NCBI GenBank assembly: GCA_031761405.1
Contig: JASEVX010000001.1
Coordinates: 26,388,261-26,452,260 of the forward strand
From: Serripes groenlandicus
Taxonomy: Eukaryota > Mollusca > Bivalvia > Cardiida > Cardiidae
Length of the DNA: 64,000 nucleotides
Reading direction: 5' to 3'
The notes below the pieces were generated by a model. It saw only the letters and a program-made list of their open reading frames with translations, was not told the DNA's origin and ran no database searches. This document shows, one piece after another, positions 36,641-48,300 of the stretch. Made by a program: the position numbers and the translations under genes. How positions within the stretch are numbered: position 1 is the first letter of the stretch; the number at the start of each line of letters is the position of its first letter.

Positions 36641-36812
36641 AATATCGATTTAAAAAAAAATGATTAAAAAGAGGAGAATAATTTTCAATCCGTGCTTTTC
36701 GTTTCATTTTAAACATACCCCAAAAAACTCGATTTAAACAAAAATTGATTAAAAAGACGACAATAATTTTCATTCCGTGTTTTTCGTCTCATTTTATACA
36801 TACCCAAAATGG
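36641..36812 (+). repeat. Tandem duplication, two copies of about 85 bp
   Basis: Shared blocks are TCGATTTAAA, TGATTAAAAAGA, ATAATTTTCA and CCGTG followed by TTTTCGT and CATACCC, offset by about 85 bases. Confidence 0.7.
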
Positions 36813-37126
36813 CGGTCCCAAGGATTTTGCCAGTTTCATTTCAGAAAGCTTCATGGGTTATTGAAAAATAAAATAAATAAAAATAATCTCACACCTGTTA
36901 CCTATGAACGAAAAAACCCATTTATGTTTTTTTTCCGTATATATTACTAACATACATCTAAGTTTGTTAGAAGATTTTGTAAACTTGTGATAAGACTGAG
37001 CAGGCGGATAAGATGATCTGAACCTTCAGTGTTCAGAAATGCCAACTTGTACCTTTTCTCAAACACTTGATCAAATTATCATTAAAACGGTTATTGAAAT
37101 GTATCATCCCGGTGGTTTTTTTTGCG

Positions 37127-37230
37127 CGCACACACGCACGCACACACGCACGCACACAATCACGCACGCACGCACGCAGGTACGCACAAACGCACGCACG
37201 TACGCACGCACGCACGCACGCACGCACGTA

Positions 37231-37315
<85 letters not shown>
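37127..37315 (+). repeat. CGCA / CA microsatellite
   Basis: CACACGCACGCA-type tetranucleotides grade into a pure CA run. Long open frames in five frames across it are artefacts of composition. Confidence 0.97.
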
Positions 37316-37316
<1 letters not shown>

Positions 37317-37885
37317 GCAAATAACAACAGTACAGGGATCGTGGATAATGATCAATTATGTCAATATTAGTGCTTCAACTTTTCACTATCATTGAGAGGT
37401 ATTCCCTTATATGGTATGACATTCAGAGGTAATTAAACCCATTTGCATATTAGCACACAAATACCACAGAAAGTCTATGCAAATCTATGATTAACTGATA
37501 AAACAGCTGTGTGAATCACCCCTATTGCAAATAATAACAGTAATGAATAATTTAAGTCGATGATTCAAGTTATGTCACTACAAGCTCTTCAACTTTTCAC
37601 AATCATTGAGAGGTATTCCCTTATATGGTATGATATTCAGAGGTAATTAAACTCATTTGCATATAAGAACAAGTACCTCAGAAAGTATATGAAAAATATA
37701 ACTTGACAAAACATCTGTTTGAATCACCCATATTCCTTGAATTGATGACAAACTTGACATTTGACGTTTGTTTGTTTGGCGTTTTAAACCGTTTTCAACA
37801 ATTGATTAGTTATATTACTGCATTAAGTGACCAGTACTTCTTCTCCGGTCCATTTATCCCGAGAACATTTTTGATGGCAAATAAG
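37316..37885 (+). repeat. Duplicated block, copy 1 (two 200-bp units plus SINE remnant)
   Basis: Two units start near 37316 and 37530, each with ACTATCATTGAGAGGTATTC-type sequence, AATTAAACTCATTTGCATAT and CCTCAGAAAGT. A minus-strand SINE remnant follows (37748-37885). The same order recurs at 39833-40440, about 2.5 kb away. Confidence 0.75.
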
Positions 37886-37959
37886 AGAAACAAAAGGACC
37901 ATGAGGCCCTGGATTGCTCACCTGAGAATGGGCTACATGTACTCATGTTATCTGGGTGA

Positions 37960-38640
37960 TTCTAACCGTCTAGGCAATATGACTGAAAACAGTGTGGTAA
38001 AAGGAGCCATTGCTCATCATGTTCTCAAAGGTCGTGTTCATTGCGTTATTGGGGTTTTTATGCCGGTTTCAACAGCATGTATGTCCAATCATCCCCACAA
38101 TTCACACACTCATGCGTCCTGGGTGAATCAACCAAACTATGGACTGAAAACAGTGTGGTAAGAGGAGCCATTGCCCATCAGGCTTTCAAAGGTCGTTTTG
38201 ATTGCGTTGTCGGTTTTTTTTTAGGCCGTTTACAACAGCATTTATGTTAAATAACCCTCACTGCTCACACACACGTGCTTCCTGGGTGAATCAGCCCATC
38301 TACGCGACAGGACTGAAAACAGTGTGGTTTAAGGAGCCATTGCTTACATTTCTTCAAGGGTCGTTTTGAGTGCATTGTATGGAGTTTCAGGCCGTTTTCA
38401 ACAGCATTTATGTCCAACCACCCCCACAGTTTACATACTCATGCGTCCTGGGCGAATCTAGCCAACTATGCAATATGACTGAAAACAGTGTGGTAAGAGG
38501 AGCCATTGCTCATTGTGATTTCAAAGGTCTTTTTGTTTGTATTGTTTGGTGTTTTACTATCATAACATCATATATGTCAAATCGCCCGCACTGTTAACAT
38601 ACTCATGCGTCCGAGGGGATTCAACCCAGCTACTCAATAT
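37960..38640 (+). repeat. Tandem array, four or five units of 160-170 bp
   Basis: Units start at GACTGAAAACAGTGTGG near 37980, 38140, 38308 and 38475 and include GGAGCCATTGCTCATC, GGTCGTTTTG, CCGTTTTCAACAGCAT and CACTCATGCGTCCTGGGTGA. Two further units at 39280-39530 belong to the same array, now separated by about 640 bp that include the SINE. Confidence 0.8.
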
Positions 38641-38830
38641 GTAGCACTCTGGCCAGCTACATCAAATTGTTCACGAGGAAAACACAGGTAAATAAACGAG
38701 ATCGTATAGTGATACATTTATTTATTTAAATAGGTAAACTAGAGTCTCATGACTCTCTCTCTATCTCTAAGGCCTAACTATCATTCTCTGACTCTCCCCA
38801 GAGAGCCCATACGTCTCCTCCTTATCTCTG

Positions 38831-39098
38831 ACCCGGGCGGGTAGCTCAGTTGGTATCGTATATGACTTGTGATCTGTAGGTCACGGGTTCGATACCCGGT
38901 TGAGGCGAACATTCTTTCGGGCGATTTTTCCCATTGCCTCTCACCTCTGATTTATGTGAGAAAGTAGTCAGTGGCTTCGAAAGAATGTTGTGCAAGTACT
39001 GGTGTGGGAAAGCCAGGAAAACATGGGTAGGTGCACTGACCGCCGTGATATGACCAAAGCTGTTGAAAGCGGCGTTAAACTCCAAACAAACAAACAAA
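38831..39098 (+). mobile_element. Full-length tRNA-derived SINE with 12-bp target-site duplication
   Basis: The head GGGCGGGTAGCTCAGTTGGT (A box) and CACGGGTTCGATACCCGG (B box) is tRNA-like. Then come a body (AGTAGTCAGTGGCTTCGAAA, GTACTGGTGTGGGAAAGCC), a tail GTTGAAAGCGGCGTTAAAC and a CAAA repeat. It is flanked by identical TCCTTATCTCTG at 38819-38830 and 39099-39110. Short, Pol III-type, no ORF. Confidence 0.93.
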
Positions 39099-39832
39099 TC
39101 CTTATCTCTGCATGTCTCTCTATCTATGCAAATCTCTCTCTCGCTTCCACAAAAACATATATTTATATACTACAGGGCTGGCGCCGTATACACGTGATAT
39201 CCCGTATATAGTTATACCCTCATGGATCTTATATCTCACATGTATACCTCTATACCTCTACCCTCATTGTGTTACAAATAGTACTGAACATACTGTGACA
39301 AAGGGAGCAATTGCCCGCCCTGCACTCAGAGGTCGTTTTGTTTGTATTGTTGGGGTTTCAGTCCGTTTTCAACATCATTCCAGTCATACCACCGGTATCA
39401 GTTCACACACTCGTGATCCCTGTGTGAAAAAAACCCAGCTATGCAATAGAACTGAACACAGTGTGGCAAAAGGAGCAATTGCCCGCCATGCTTATAAAAT
39501 GTCGGTTTGTTTGCATTGTAGGGGGTTTTGATCTTGGAAGTGAGTTGTTGCATGACTAAAATAGTGTGGAAAGTGGCATAAACTATCTGCATGTGGGAAA
39601 GGGTTAGTATGTGTTCACTGGTCTTCGCACTTCTGCAGGCCAAGTCCCTTTCGGCGGTACAGTGAACGATTTTCCCATAACTCCGTACCCACATGCATAA
39701 ACTCCCGATAAATGAACTATCGAAAACATTTTAGTAAAAACAGCCACTCGTTTTCCTATCCTCATGAGGTACTCGATCTACGTCTACGTTCCGAGGTCTA
39801 CTACTTCCCGACAAGTAACAGCGAGATCTGAT

Positions 39833-40440
39833 GCAAATAACCACAGTACAGGGAACGTAGATGATGACTTTCAGTCAATAATTAAAATTATGTCAATATT
39901 AGTGCTTCAACTTTTCACTATCATTGAGAGGTATTCCCTTATATGGTAATTAAACTCATTTGCATATTAGAACACAAGTACCTCAGAAAGTCTATGAAAA
40001 ATCTATAATTAACTGAAAACACAGCTGTTTGAATCACCCCTATTGCAAATTACAAATATACATGGAACGTAGATCATTAATTTCAATCGATGTTTCAAAT
40101 TATGCCAATACAAGTTCTTCAATTGTTCACTATCATTGTGAGGTAGTCCCTTATATGGTATGACATTCAGAGATAATTAACCTCATTTGCATATAAGCAC
40201 AAGTACCTCAGAAAGTCTATGGCAAATCTAACTGACAAAACATGTGTGAATCATGTTCCTTTGAATTTATCGCAGACTTGACTTTTGACATTTGTTTGTT
40301 TGGTGTTTTAAACCGTTTTCAACATTTGTTCAGTTATAGCACAGCCTTAAGTTACCAGTACTTATGTTACTTTGACAAATGTCGCAAAGAACATGTGCTC
40401 AGCTGGGGTTCAGACTCACAACCCCTGGACTGACAAACGG
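39833..40440 (+). repeat. Duplicated block, copy 2
   Basis: Two units of about 200 bp (from about 39833 and 40049) and a minus-strand SINE remnant (40283-40440), in the same order as 37316-37885 and moderately diverged from it. Confidence 0.75.
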
Positions 40441-40606
40441 TGTCGCTACAGGCATGTTTCAAAGAAATAAACAACAAATATACCAACTTTCGTTTGACAA
40501 TTAGGTTCACAGAGTATGTTTATTTATTTCAAAATGTAACAATATAACACAAATTATGTACGTCCGTCCACATACAATACTCTACATATTTAACTAAATC
40601 AAACAG

Positions 40607-40942
40607 CTAAAATAACCATTGCACTTGGTGAAGTACTTGTTGATTCATTATAATGTCATATGTACATTTGAGGAGGATAGCTCCGAACCACATCGTTGTT
40701 TCAACATTTGGAAAGTCAATGTCAATCTGAAGGTACATTATGGGCATATACAGTTTGACAAGCATACCTTGTGAGGTATTCCCCAGAGATATGCCCAAAA
40801 CTAAATTACAAACGAAAGCTGTCATTGACAGTGAGAAATGCCCAAACAGTGATACAAAATACTGCAGCATACGTATGCATGAAAAAACAATTAAGCACCA
40901 TTGAATCAACTGAAAACGAGCTTCTACTAGTGAGCTCAACAT
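40607..40942 (-). CDS. Hypothetical hydrophobic ORF or terminal exon
   Basis: The open frame has 111 codons with several hydrophobic stretches (LIQWCLIVFSCIRML, SMTAFVCNLVLGISLG, MWFGAILLKC). On the minus strand an acceptor-like CTCGTTTTCAG lies inside its start, and AATAAA occurs about 80 bases after the stop, so it could be a last exon. I recognise no family and see no partner exons. The region around it (40440-41290) otherwise shows nothing. Confidence 0.2.
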   Translation of the reverse strand: MLSSLVEARFQLIQWCLIVFSCIRMLQYFVSLFGHFSLSMTAFVCNLVLGISLGNTSQGMLVKLYMPIMYLQIDIDFPNVETTMWFGAILLKCTYDIIMNQQVLHQVQWLF

Positions 40943-41289
40943 AAAACACCACTCTGAGATTATTAATTTGTGTTTAACAGATTACCCTTCAATTTGGCCT
41001 AGTTTCTATGTTTTTCACCCAACATAACCAATATTATGAAAACATCTCAACATAACAATTTAAAAATGTGGCTTCAAGAGTGTGAACAAGAATTTCCTTC
41101 AATTTGGCATACATGTGATATCGTCTCGGCCTGAATTGTCAAAAATCATATCTCTGACACGGGGGGACGTAAGTTTGTCCCAGAAAGTCAAAAAAAAGAG
41201 GAAAAAATAAAATTTAGACCCATAATTTTACTAATCTTGGTAGGCAGTGGGTCTGTACTGGTTGCAACACACTGCATTCATAACACAAG

Positions 41290-41712
41290 TTAGTGCGAAG
41301 ATCGTAGCTCAACCAAAAATGTAGTAGGCTGACCTGGGTCGTAGATCGTAGCTCAACCACTTGAAAAACATTGCGAATTGGCTGATCTTGGTCGTAAATC
41401 GTAGCTCAACCACTAAAAAACAATGCTAATTGGTTGATCTGGGTCGTAGATCGTAGATCAACCACTAAAAAAAAATTGCAAATTGGCTATCTGGGTCGTA
41501 GATCGTAGCTCAACCACTTGAAAAACATTGCGAATTGGCTGATCTGGGTCATAGATCGTAGCGCAACCACTGAAAAAGCATTGCGAATTGGCTGATTTGG
41601 GTCGTAGATCGTAGATCAACCACTGAAAAAACATTGCAAATTGGCTATCTGGGTCGTAGATCGTAGCTCAACCACTGAATAAACATTGTGAATTGGCTGA
41701 CCTGGGTCACAG
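41290..41712 (+). repeat. Satellite of about 53-bp units, forward block
   Basis: About seven or eight units of TGATCTGGGTCGTAGATCGT, AGCTCAACCACTGAAAAAAC and ATTGCGAATTGGC. The same unit is inverted at 42523-43890. Confidence 0.9.
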
Positions 41713-42522
41713 ACGTTAGCACCCGCGTTCACAGCGAAGTGCTCGTCTTGTGTCAGGGCAACACTCCGCTGCTGGCCGGGGAAAATGTGCACCGGGCCCG
41801 AATTTGCTACGAGGCAGTCCCGACGTTAGAACCAGCGTCAACAGCGAAGTGCTTACCTGATTTACAGGGAGCACTCAGGGACTACAGGCCCCAGTCACGG
41901 GAGTGAAACAAATATTTATCTTTTCTCCGGAGTTTAAAACGGGTGTCTGCCCGAGTCTGCTGCGTGAATTACAGGGAGCACTAGTGGCATACAGACATAT
42001 GAGGCCCCGGCTCACATTTCCCCTACCAGCAGTCGAATGCTCGCTCGAAACAAGGCCAGCACTTCGCCGTCAGCGCTGGTAGACGGCGGGATTTGCCTCA
42101 TAGCAAATGCGGCCACGGCTCACATTTCCCCTACTAGCAGCGGAGTGCTCGCTCAAAACAAGTTCAGCACTTCGCCTCAAGCGCGGGTAGACGGCGGGAC
42201 CTGCGTTATAGCATGTGCAGCCTCTACCAGCAATCGAGTGCTCGCTCGAAACAAGGCCTGCACTTCGCCGTAAGTGCGGGCATACGGCGGGACCTGCCTT
42301 ATAGCAAATTCGGGCCCGGCACACTTTCCCCCAACAGAATGCTCGCTGGAAACAAGGCCAGCATCTCGCCGTAATCGCGGGTAGACGGCGGGACCTCTCT
42401 TATAGTATATGCGGCCCCGGCCAGCAGCGGAGTGCTAGCTCGAAACTGGACCTGCACTTCGCCGTAATCGCGGATAGACGGCGGGACCAGCCTCATAGCA
42501 TATGCGGCCACAGCTCACAGAC
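41713..42522. repeat. GC-rich core of about 105-bp repeats with orientation switch
   Basis: From 42009 to 42522 there are about five units with AATGCTCGCTCGAAACAAGG, CACTTCGCCGTAA, GTAGACGGCGGGACC and CATAGCAAATGCGGCC. From 41713 to about 41870 related units lie in the opposite orientation (GGGCCCGAATTTGCTACGAG). The switch falls between about 41870 and 42000. GC content is visibly much higher than in the flanks. Open frames here are repeat artefacts. Confidence 0.85.
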
Positions 42523-43890
42523 CCAGATCAACCAATTGCAATGTTTTTTCAGTGGTTGAGCTACGATCTACGACCAAGATCAACCAATTCGCAATGTTTT
42601 TCAAGTGGTTGAGCTACGATCTACGACCCAAATCAACCAATTCGCAATATTTTTTTAGTGGTTGAGATAAGATCTACGACCAAGGTCAGCCAATTCGCAA
42701 TGTTTTTGAAGTGTTTGAACTACGATCTATGACCCAGATCAGCCAATTTGCAAAGTTGTTCAAGTGGTTGAGAGCTACGACTACGACCCAGATCAACAGA
42801 TTCGCAATGGGTTTTAGTGGTTGAGCTACGATCTACGACCCAGGTCAGCCAAGTCGAAATGTGTTTTCAGTGGTTGAGCTACGATATACGAACCAGGTTA
42901 GCCAATTCGCAATGTTTTTTCAGTGATTGAGCTACGATCTACGACCCAGATAAGCCAATTCGCAATGTTTTGTAAGTGGTTGAGCTACGACCCAGGTCAG
43001 CCAATTCGCAATAGTTTTTCAGTGGTTGAGCTATGATCTACGACCCAGATCAACACATTCGCAATGTTTTTTAAGTGGTTGAGCTATGATCTACGACCCA
43101 GATCAACCAATTCGCAATGTTTTTTTAGTGGTTGAGCTATGATCTACAACTCAGGTCAGCCAATTCCCATTGTTTTTTCAGTGGTTGAGCTACGATCTAC
43201 GACCCAGATCAACCAATTCGCAATGTTTTTTGAGTGGTTAAGCTACGATCTACGACCCAGATCAACCAATTCGCAATGGTTTTTTTAGTGGTTAAGTTAC
43301 GATCTACGACCCAAATCAACCAATTCGTAATGTGTTTTCAGTGGTTGAGCTTCGATCTACGACCCAGGTCAGCAAATTCGCAATGTTTTTTCAAGTGGTT
43401 GAGCTACGATCTTCGACCCAGATCAATCAATTCGCAATGTTTTTTGAGTGGTTAAGCTACGATCTACGACCCAGATCAACCAATTCGCAATGGTTTTTTA
43501 GTGGTTAAGTTACGATCTACGACTAAAATCAACCAATTCGTAATGTTTTTCAGTGGTTGAGCTACGATCTACGACCAAGGTCAGCCAATTCGCAATGTTT
43601 TTTCAAGTGGTTGAGCTACGATCTACGACCCATATCAACCAATCCGCAATGTTTTTTTAGTGGTTGAGCTACCATCTACGACCCAGGTCAGCCAATTCGC
43701 AATGTTTTTCAAGTGGTTGAGCTACGATGTACGACCCAGATCAGCCAATTCGCAATGTATTTTTAGTGGTTGAGCTACGTTCTATGACTCAGATCAGCCA
43801 AAGTCGCAATGTTTTCTAAGTGGTTGAGCTACGATCTACGACTCAGGTCAGCCAACTTTATTTTTTGGTTGAGCTACGATCTACGTGCTA
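42523..43890 (-). repeat. Satellite of about 53-bp units, inverted block
   Basis: About 25 units of CCAATTCGCAATGTTTTTTC, AGTGGTTGAGCTACGATCTA and CGACCCAGATCA, the reverse complement of the block at 41290-41712. The LINE begins at or just after its right edge. Confidence 0.93.
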
Positions 43891-44223
43891 ACTTCACACA
43901 CCTTCAGAACACAGGACAATATGAAACTAATCAGTTAATTGGCAAGTATGACTGTGTGGTCATCGCCAATCATCCGATAATTGCTTAAATTGGCTATTGT
44001 TGTGTTTAACAAGTCAGGGAGCGTACTGTTATACTACTTTATTGTTATTAAATGCGCATGCGTGAACAAAATGATTGAGTTTTCGAAAGCTCCGTAAAAA
44101 ATAAATAATTCCTTGGTTTTTCAACTCAAAATCGGATAATAAGGGATTGAAACTAGTTATAAATGAGTGCCAATAAAGTGGACATACAGTGAATATACGT
44201 TTTAATTGGACAATATACAATAA

Positions 44224-45309
44224 ATGGGAAATAAACGGAAGAAAAGTAACAGTTCCCCTGAGAACAAAGAAGACCCAAAACGCGCGGCAATCTGGCAAAC
44301 CGAATCCCTTACGGACAAGAAGAAAAAGAAGAAGAACTGTAAGTTAAACATGCAAAACATACAAAACGCCACAACTCCTGGAAGTCAGCACCAGTACCAG
44401 AATAACAATGTTTCATATAACGCTGCTGTACCAAATAACAACGCTTCGCCCGTACAGACGTTTACATACGCACAATTAGGGACACCTATATATTACCAGA
44501 CACAATATCAAGGACCATCCACCCCTTTACCGTTAAACCCCGTGCAAATGCAAATGCCTATAAATACTGTGAGTGCTGATCAGTTTCAACATATGATGGC
44601 AAGGTTCGATAAAATCGAAGTAAAACTGAATCAGTTAGATACAATAAATTCCTCGGTAGGCAAAATAACGGGCCGTCTAGACAAAATGGAGTCAAGGATA
44701 AAAAGCGTGGAAACGAAAATAGCGGACATAGAGCAAAGTAAGAACTTCGATTCGGAAAGCATCGGACAATTAGAACAAAAACAAAAGGAAATAGACTCAA
44801 TGTTACAGAAAATGAAGTCCATAGAAAAAGAGCATAATAAGGCGTCGACAGAGCTTAAATCGGAGATTGTAGATCTTAAAAGCCGAAGCATGCGAGACAA
44901 CCTAATATTCTACGGAATCGAGGAGGAGCAGGGTGAGAAGGATGAGGACTGTGTTAGAAAAGTATTAGAGCTGATAGAGGATAAGCTAGAGATAGTGGGA
45001 GCTAAAGACACAGTCAATTTACATCGAGCCCATCGTATGGGCAAGTACAATAACACTAAAACAAGGCCGATTGTGGCGAAATTCGCGTATTATCCAGAGA
45101 GAGAGGAGGTACGATCAAAGGCTAGGAAGTTGGTTAGGCCACTAGGAATCAGCCAACAGTTCCCCAGAGAGGTCATGGACGAACGAAAACGCCTTATCCC
45201 AATCATGATCAAGGCACGACAGGACAAAAAGGACGCATACATTGCAGTGGACAAGTTATTTATTAACGGTCACCAATACAGGGAAACAGGTACCGGAAGT
45301 AGTGCGTAG
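44224..45309 (+). CDS. LINE ORF1 protein (coiled coil plus RRM-like)
   Basis: 361 residues. This kind of protein binds the element's RNA and acts as a nucleic-acid chaperone in the retrotransposition particle. Visible parts: a basic N-terminus with KKKKKK (32-37); a Gln/Asn/Pro-rich low-complexity region (43-115); a long heptad-patterned coiled coil (about 120-222); and an RRM-like part opening RSMRDNLIFYGI (221-232) and continuing through HRAHRMG, as in L1-type ORF1 proteins. It ends TAG at 45307, and ORF2 continues in the same frame with no gap. The frame is intact, which suggests a fairly young copy. Confidence 0.88.
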   Translation: MGNKRKKSNSSPENKEDPKRAAIWQTESLTDKKKKKKNCKLNMQNIQNATTPGSQHQYQNNNVSYNAAVPNNNASPVQTFTYAQLGTPIYYQTQYQGPSTPLPLNPVQMQMPINTVSADQFQHMMARFDKIEVKLNQLDTINSSVGKITGRLDKMESRIKSVETKIADIEQSKNFDSESIGQLEQKQKEIDSMLQKMKSIEKEHNKASTELKSEIVDLKSRSMRDNLIFYGIEEEQGEKDEDCVRKVLELIEDKLEIVGAKDTVNLHRAHRMGKYNNTKTRPIVAKFAYYPEREEVRSKARKLVRPLGISQQFPREVMDERKRLIPIMIKARQDKKDAYIAVDKLFINGHQYRETGTGSSA

Positions 45310-48300
45310 GACGGAAGCGGAAGTGAGCTGAGGTGTGTAAGTTGGAACGTCGAAGGGTTATCCAGTGATAAACTAAACAATCCAGAATTCATCTCTTTAT
45401 TAAATAAATACGATATAGTCTTCTTAAGTGAAACTTGGACAGATAGAAACTCTACTATTAAGATTAACGGATATAAACAAATACATTCATATAGGAAATA
45501 CAGACATAAACGTGCGAAACGTTGTAGCGGTGGGCTACTTGTTTATATAAGGGAACAGTACAGTAAAGGTGTCCGGTTAATAAAAAATGATATGGACTTT
45601 ATAATATGGTTAAAACTTGATAAAGAGTTCTTTTGCATGCAACATGATATATTTCTATGCCATACATATATTGCGCCTGAAAACTCTGTAATACATAATA
45701 TGTATGATTTTAATGTCTTTGATAGACTAGAAACTGACATATTACAATATTGCAATGCGGGAAAGGTGTTTTTACTTGGGGATCTTAACTCAAGGATAGG
45801 TAATAAATTTGATTACGTAGCCAATGATCGACCGTTACCTGAGCACGAGTTTATCGATACGGACTACAGTATTCCTCGTGTCACCTCAGATAGAGGCACG
45901 AATAAATACGGTGATCTGTTGATCGACTTATGTAAATCCGTAAACATGCGTGTGGTTAACGGTCGATACGGCACTGACCGAGATTTTGGGAGAATCACGT
46001 GCTCTACTCATAATGGGGAGAGCACAGTAGATTAACTCATTACAGAATACGACAGTTTTAATTTGTTGTTAGAATTTGTTATTCATGATTTTAATATGTA
46101 TTCAAACCATGCCCCTTTACAGTTTAACATTAAAATAAAATCTATGGGTAATAGACAATACAGTGAGTATAAACGGTTCAAATGGAAAAATGAACATAAG
46201 GATGCTTTTATTTCTGATATAGCACGTGATATTGAGTTGTTATGTAGCGACCTGAACAGCAGTATTGTCAGTAATGATAATACCGATGTTGTAGTCGATA
46301 TATTCACTAAATATTTGTCCTCACGGGGAAATACTTATTTTGAAAAGGTTGTTAAAGGTAGTGAATCTAATTGTACAGGGAAATCGAAGTTTACAAAACA
46401 GAACGAATGGTTTACAGATGAATGTAAAAGTCATAAATCTGAATATATCAAAGCATTACAGAATTTTAATTTGCATATTACGGAAGAAACCCGAAACATT
46501 TTACATGAAAAGAAAAAATTATATAAAAATTGTAGTAGGAAAGCAAAACTGACTTATAACAGACAGGTAGCATCCACTTTAAAGAGTATGCGTAACAAAA
46601 AACCCAAAGACTTCTGGGCTATGTTCAAAAAGTCGAAATGTGATAATAATGGAAGTGATATTTCCTTACAAGAATTTCACGATCATTTTAAGCAATTGTA
46701 CTCAGAAATGATGTGTGAGGAGGATCATATATGTGAAGATTTTATAAATGATTTTGACATCTCGGATAATGGCTCCAGTACTTTTGAACATTTAGATGTT
46801 CCTTTTACATTGGAAGAAATAAGGCGATCAATAAGAAAACTAAACAAAAATAAATCATGCTCTACTGACAATATTATATATGAGTATTTTATTGAATGTA
46901 TTGATGTGCTGGATACACCATTGTTACTTTTATTCAATTACATTTTAGAAAAACAGACTTTTCCAAAATCATGGTCAAAAGGAGTAATTATACCTGTTCA
47001 TAAAAACGGCGATACATCAGACACAAACAATTACCGCGGAATTACTTTAATAAGCTGTTTTGGTAAACTTTTTACAAGCGTCGCAAATGATAGACTTAAA
47101 CGCTGGGCTGAGGAAAATGATATAATAACAGATGCACAGTTTGGATTTAAACCACATTATAGTACAATTGATGCAATCTTTTTATTAAATTCATTGATAG
47201 AAAAGCAGCTCAGAACCAAAGGTAGTTTATATTGTTGTTTTATTGATTTACAAAAATGTTTTGATAGTATATACAGAAATGGCATATGGTTTAAACTGAT
47301 TAAAAATGGTATTGACGGTAAACTTTTTAGAGTAATAAGGTCTATATATGACGAAGTTAAATTATGCGTTAAACATTTAAATACGGTATCCGATATTTAC
47401 GATTGTAAGGTAGGATTATTGCAAGGTGAGATTTTGTCACCGATAATGTTTTCTCTGTTTGTGAACGATATAGAACTGTTTTTACAACAGAACTCTTGTG
47501 GAGGGTTAAATATTGACCAATTAACAATATATCTAATCCTATTTGCAGACGACTCGGTATTGATATCCGAAACAGCAGAAGGCCTCCAAAAATTAATAGA
47601 CTCTTTTAAAATGTACTGTAATAAATGGAAACTCACTGTTAATGTAAGCAAAACCAAAATAGTTGTTTTCAAAAAAGGAAAATTAAAGGAAAATTTAAGA
47701 TTCATGTACGGTGACAATAACATAGAAATAGTGGAATCCTTTAATTATCTTGGGGTTGTGTTATCAAAAAGTGGTTCATTTGTCAATGCAACAAAAACCT
47801 TACAAGGAAAATCCCTCAAAGCCTTAGGCGCGTTAATGTCATATACAAAAGGTAGAGAGATCCCAATAGACATAATGTTTGATTTATTCGACTGTTTTGT
47901 GTCATCTGTTTTAAGTTATGCTTGTGAAGTGTGGTCATTCACTAACATAGATACTTTAGAAAAGGTACATAAGAAATTCTTAAAGTGGCTATTAAATGTC
48001 AAAATAAGTACAAGCAATTCTGCTTTATACGGTGAGACCGGTCGATACCCACTAATTATAAATATGCAAATAAGAACAATTAAATATTTTTTAAAACTTT
48101 TTATATATAAACAAAATAATTGTATACTGTCAACAGTGTTCCATAGTATGAAATACGATGCTGAAACACATAATGTTAAAAACTGGGCGAGTAACGTTAG
48201 AAATGTATTACAAAGAAGTGGATTCAACGATGTATGGTTATTTCCTAGTTCGGTAAACATAAATAGTTTCATACCATTACTCCGCAATCGATTAATTGAT

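Noticed and set aside
37033..37395. Overlapping long frames on both strands (His/Thr/Arg and Cys/Val repeats)
   Set aside because: Produced by the CA/CGCA microsatellite, in which stop codons are rare in every frame.
38831..38905. A functional tRNA gene
   Set aside because: A and B boxes are present, but the sequence continues into a SINE body and tail with target-site duplications, so it is a SINE head. The same reasoning applies to 4576-4650 and 26125-26207.
42037..42511. Open frames of 70-84 codons in the GC-rich core
   Set aside because: They follow the 105-bp repeat on both strands and change with unit length. No domain.
44029..44298. Minus-strand frame overlapping the LINE 5' end
   Set aside because: It runs antisense to the ORF1 start and has no domain; a shadow of the LINE.
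45592..46035. Separate 147-codon gene
   Set aside because: It is the middle of the LINE endonuclease. The frame is open upstream to 45310 without an ATG and is cut at its end by the premature stop.
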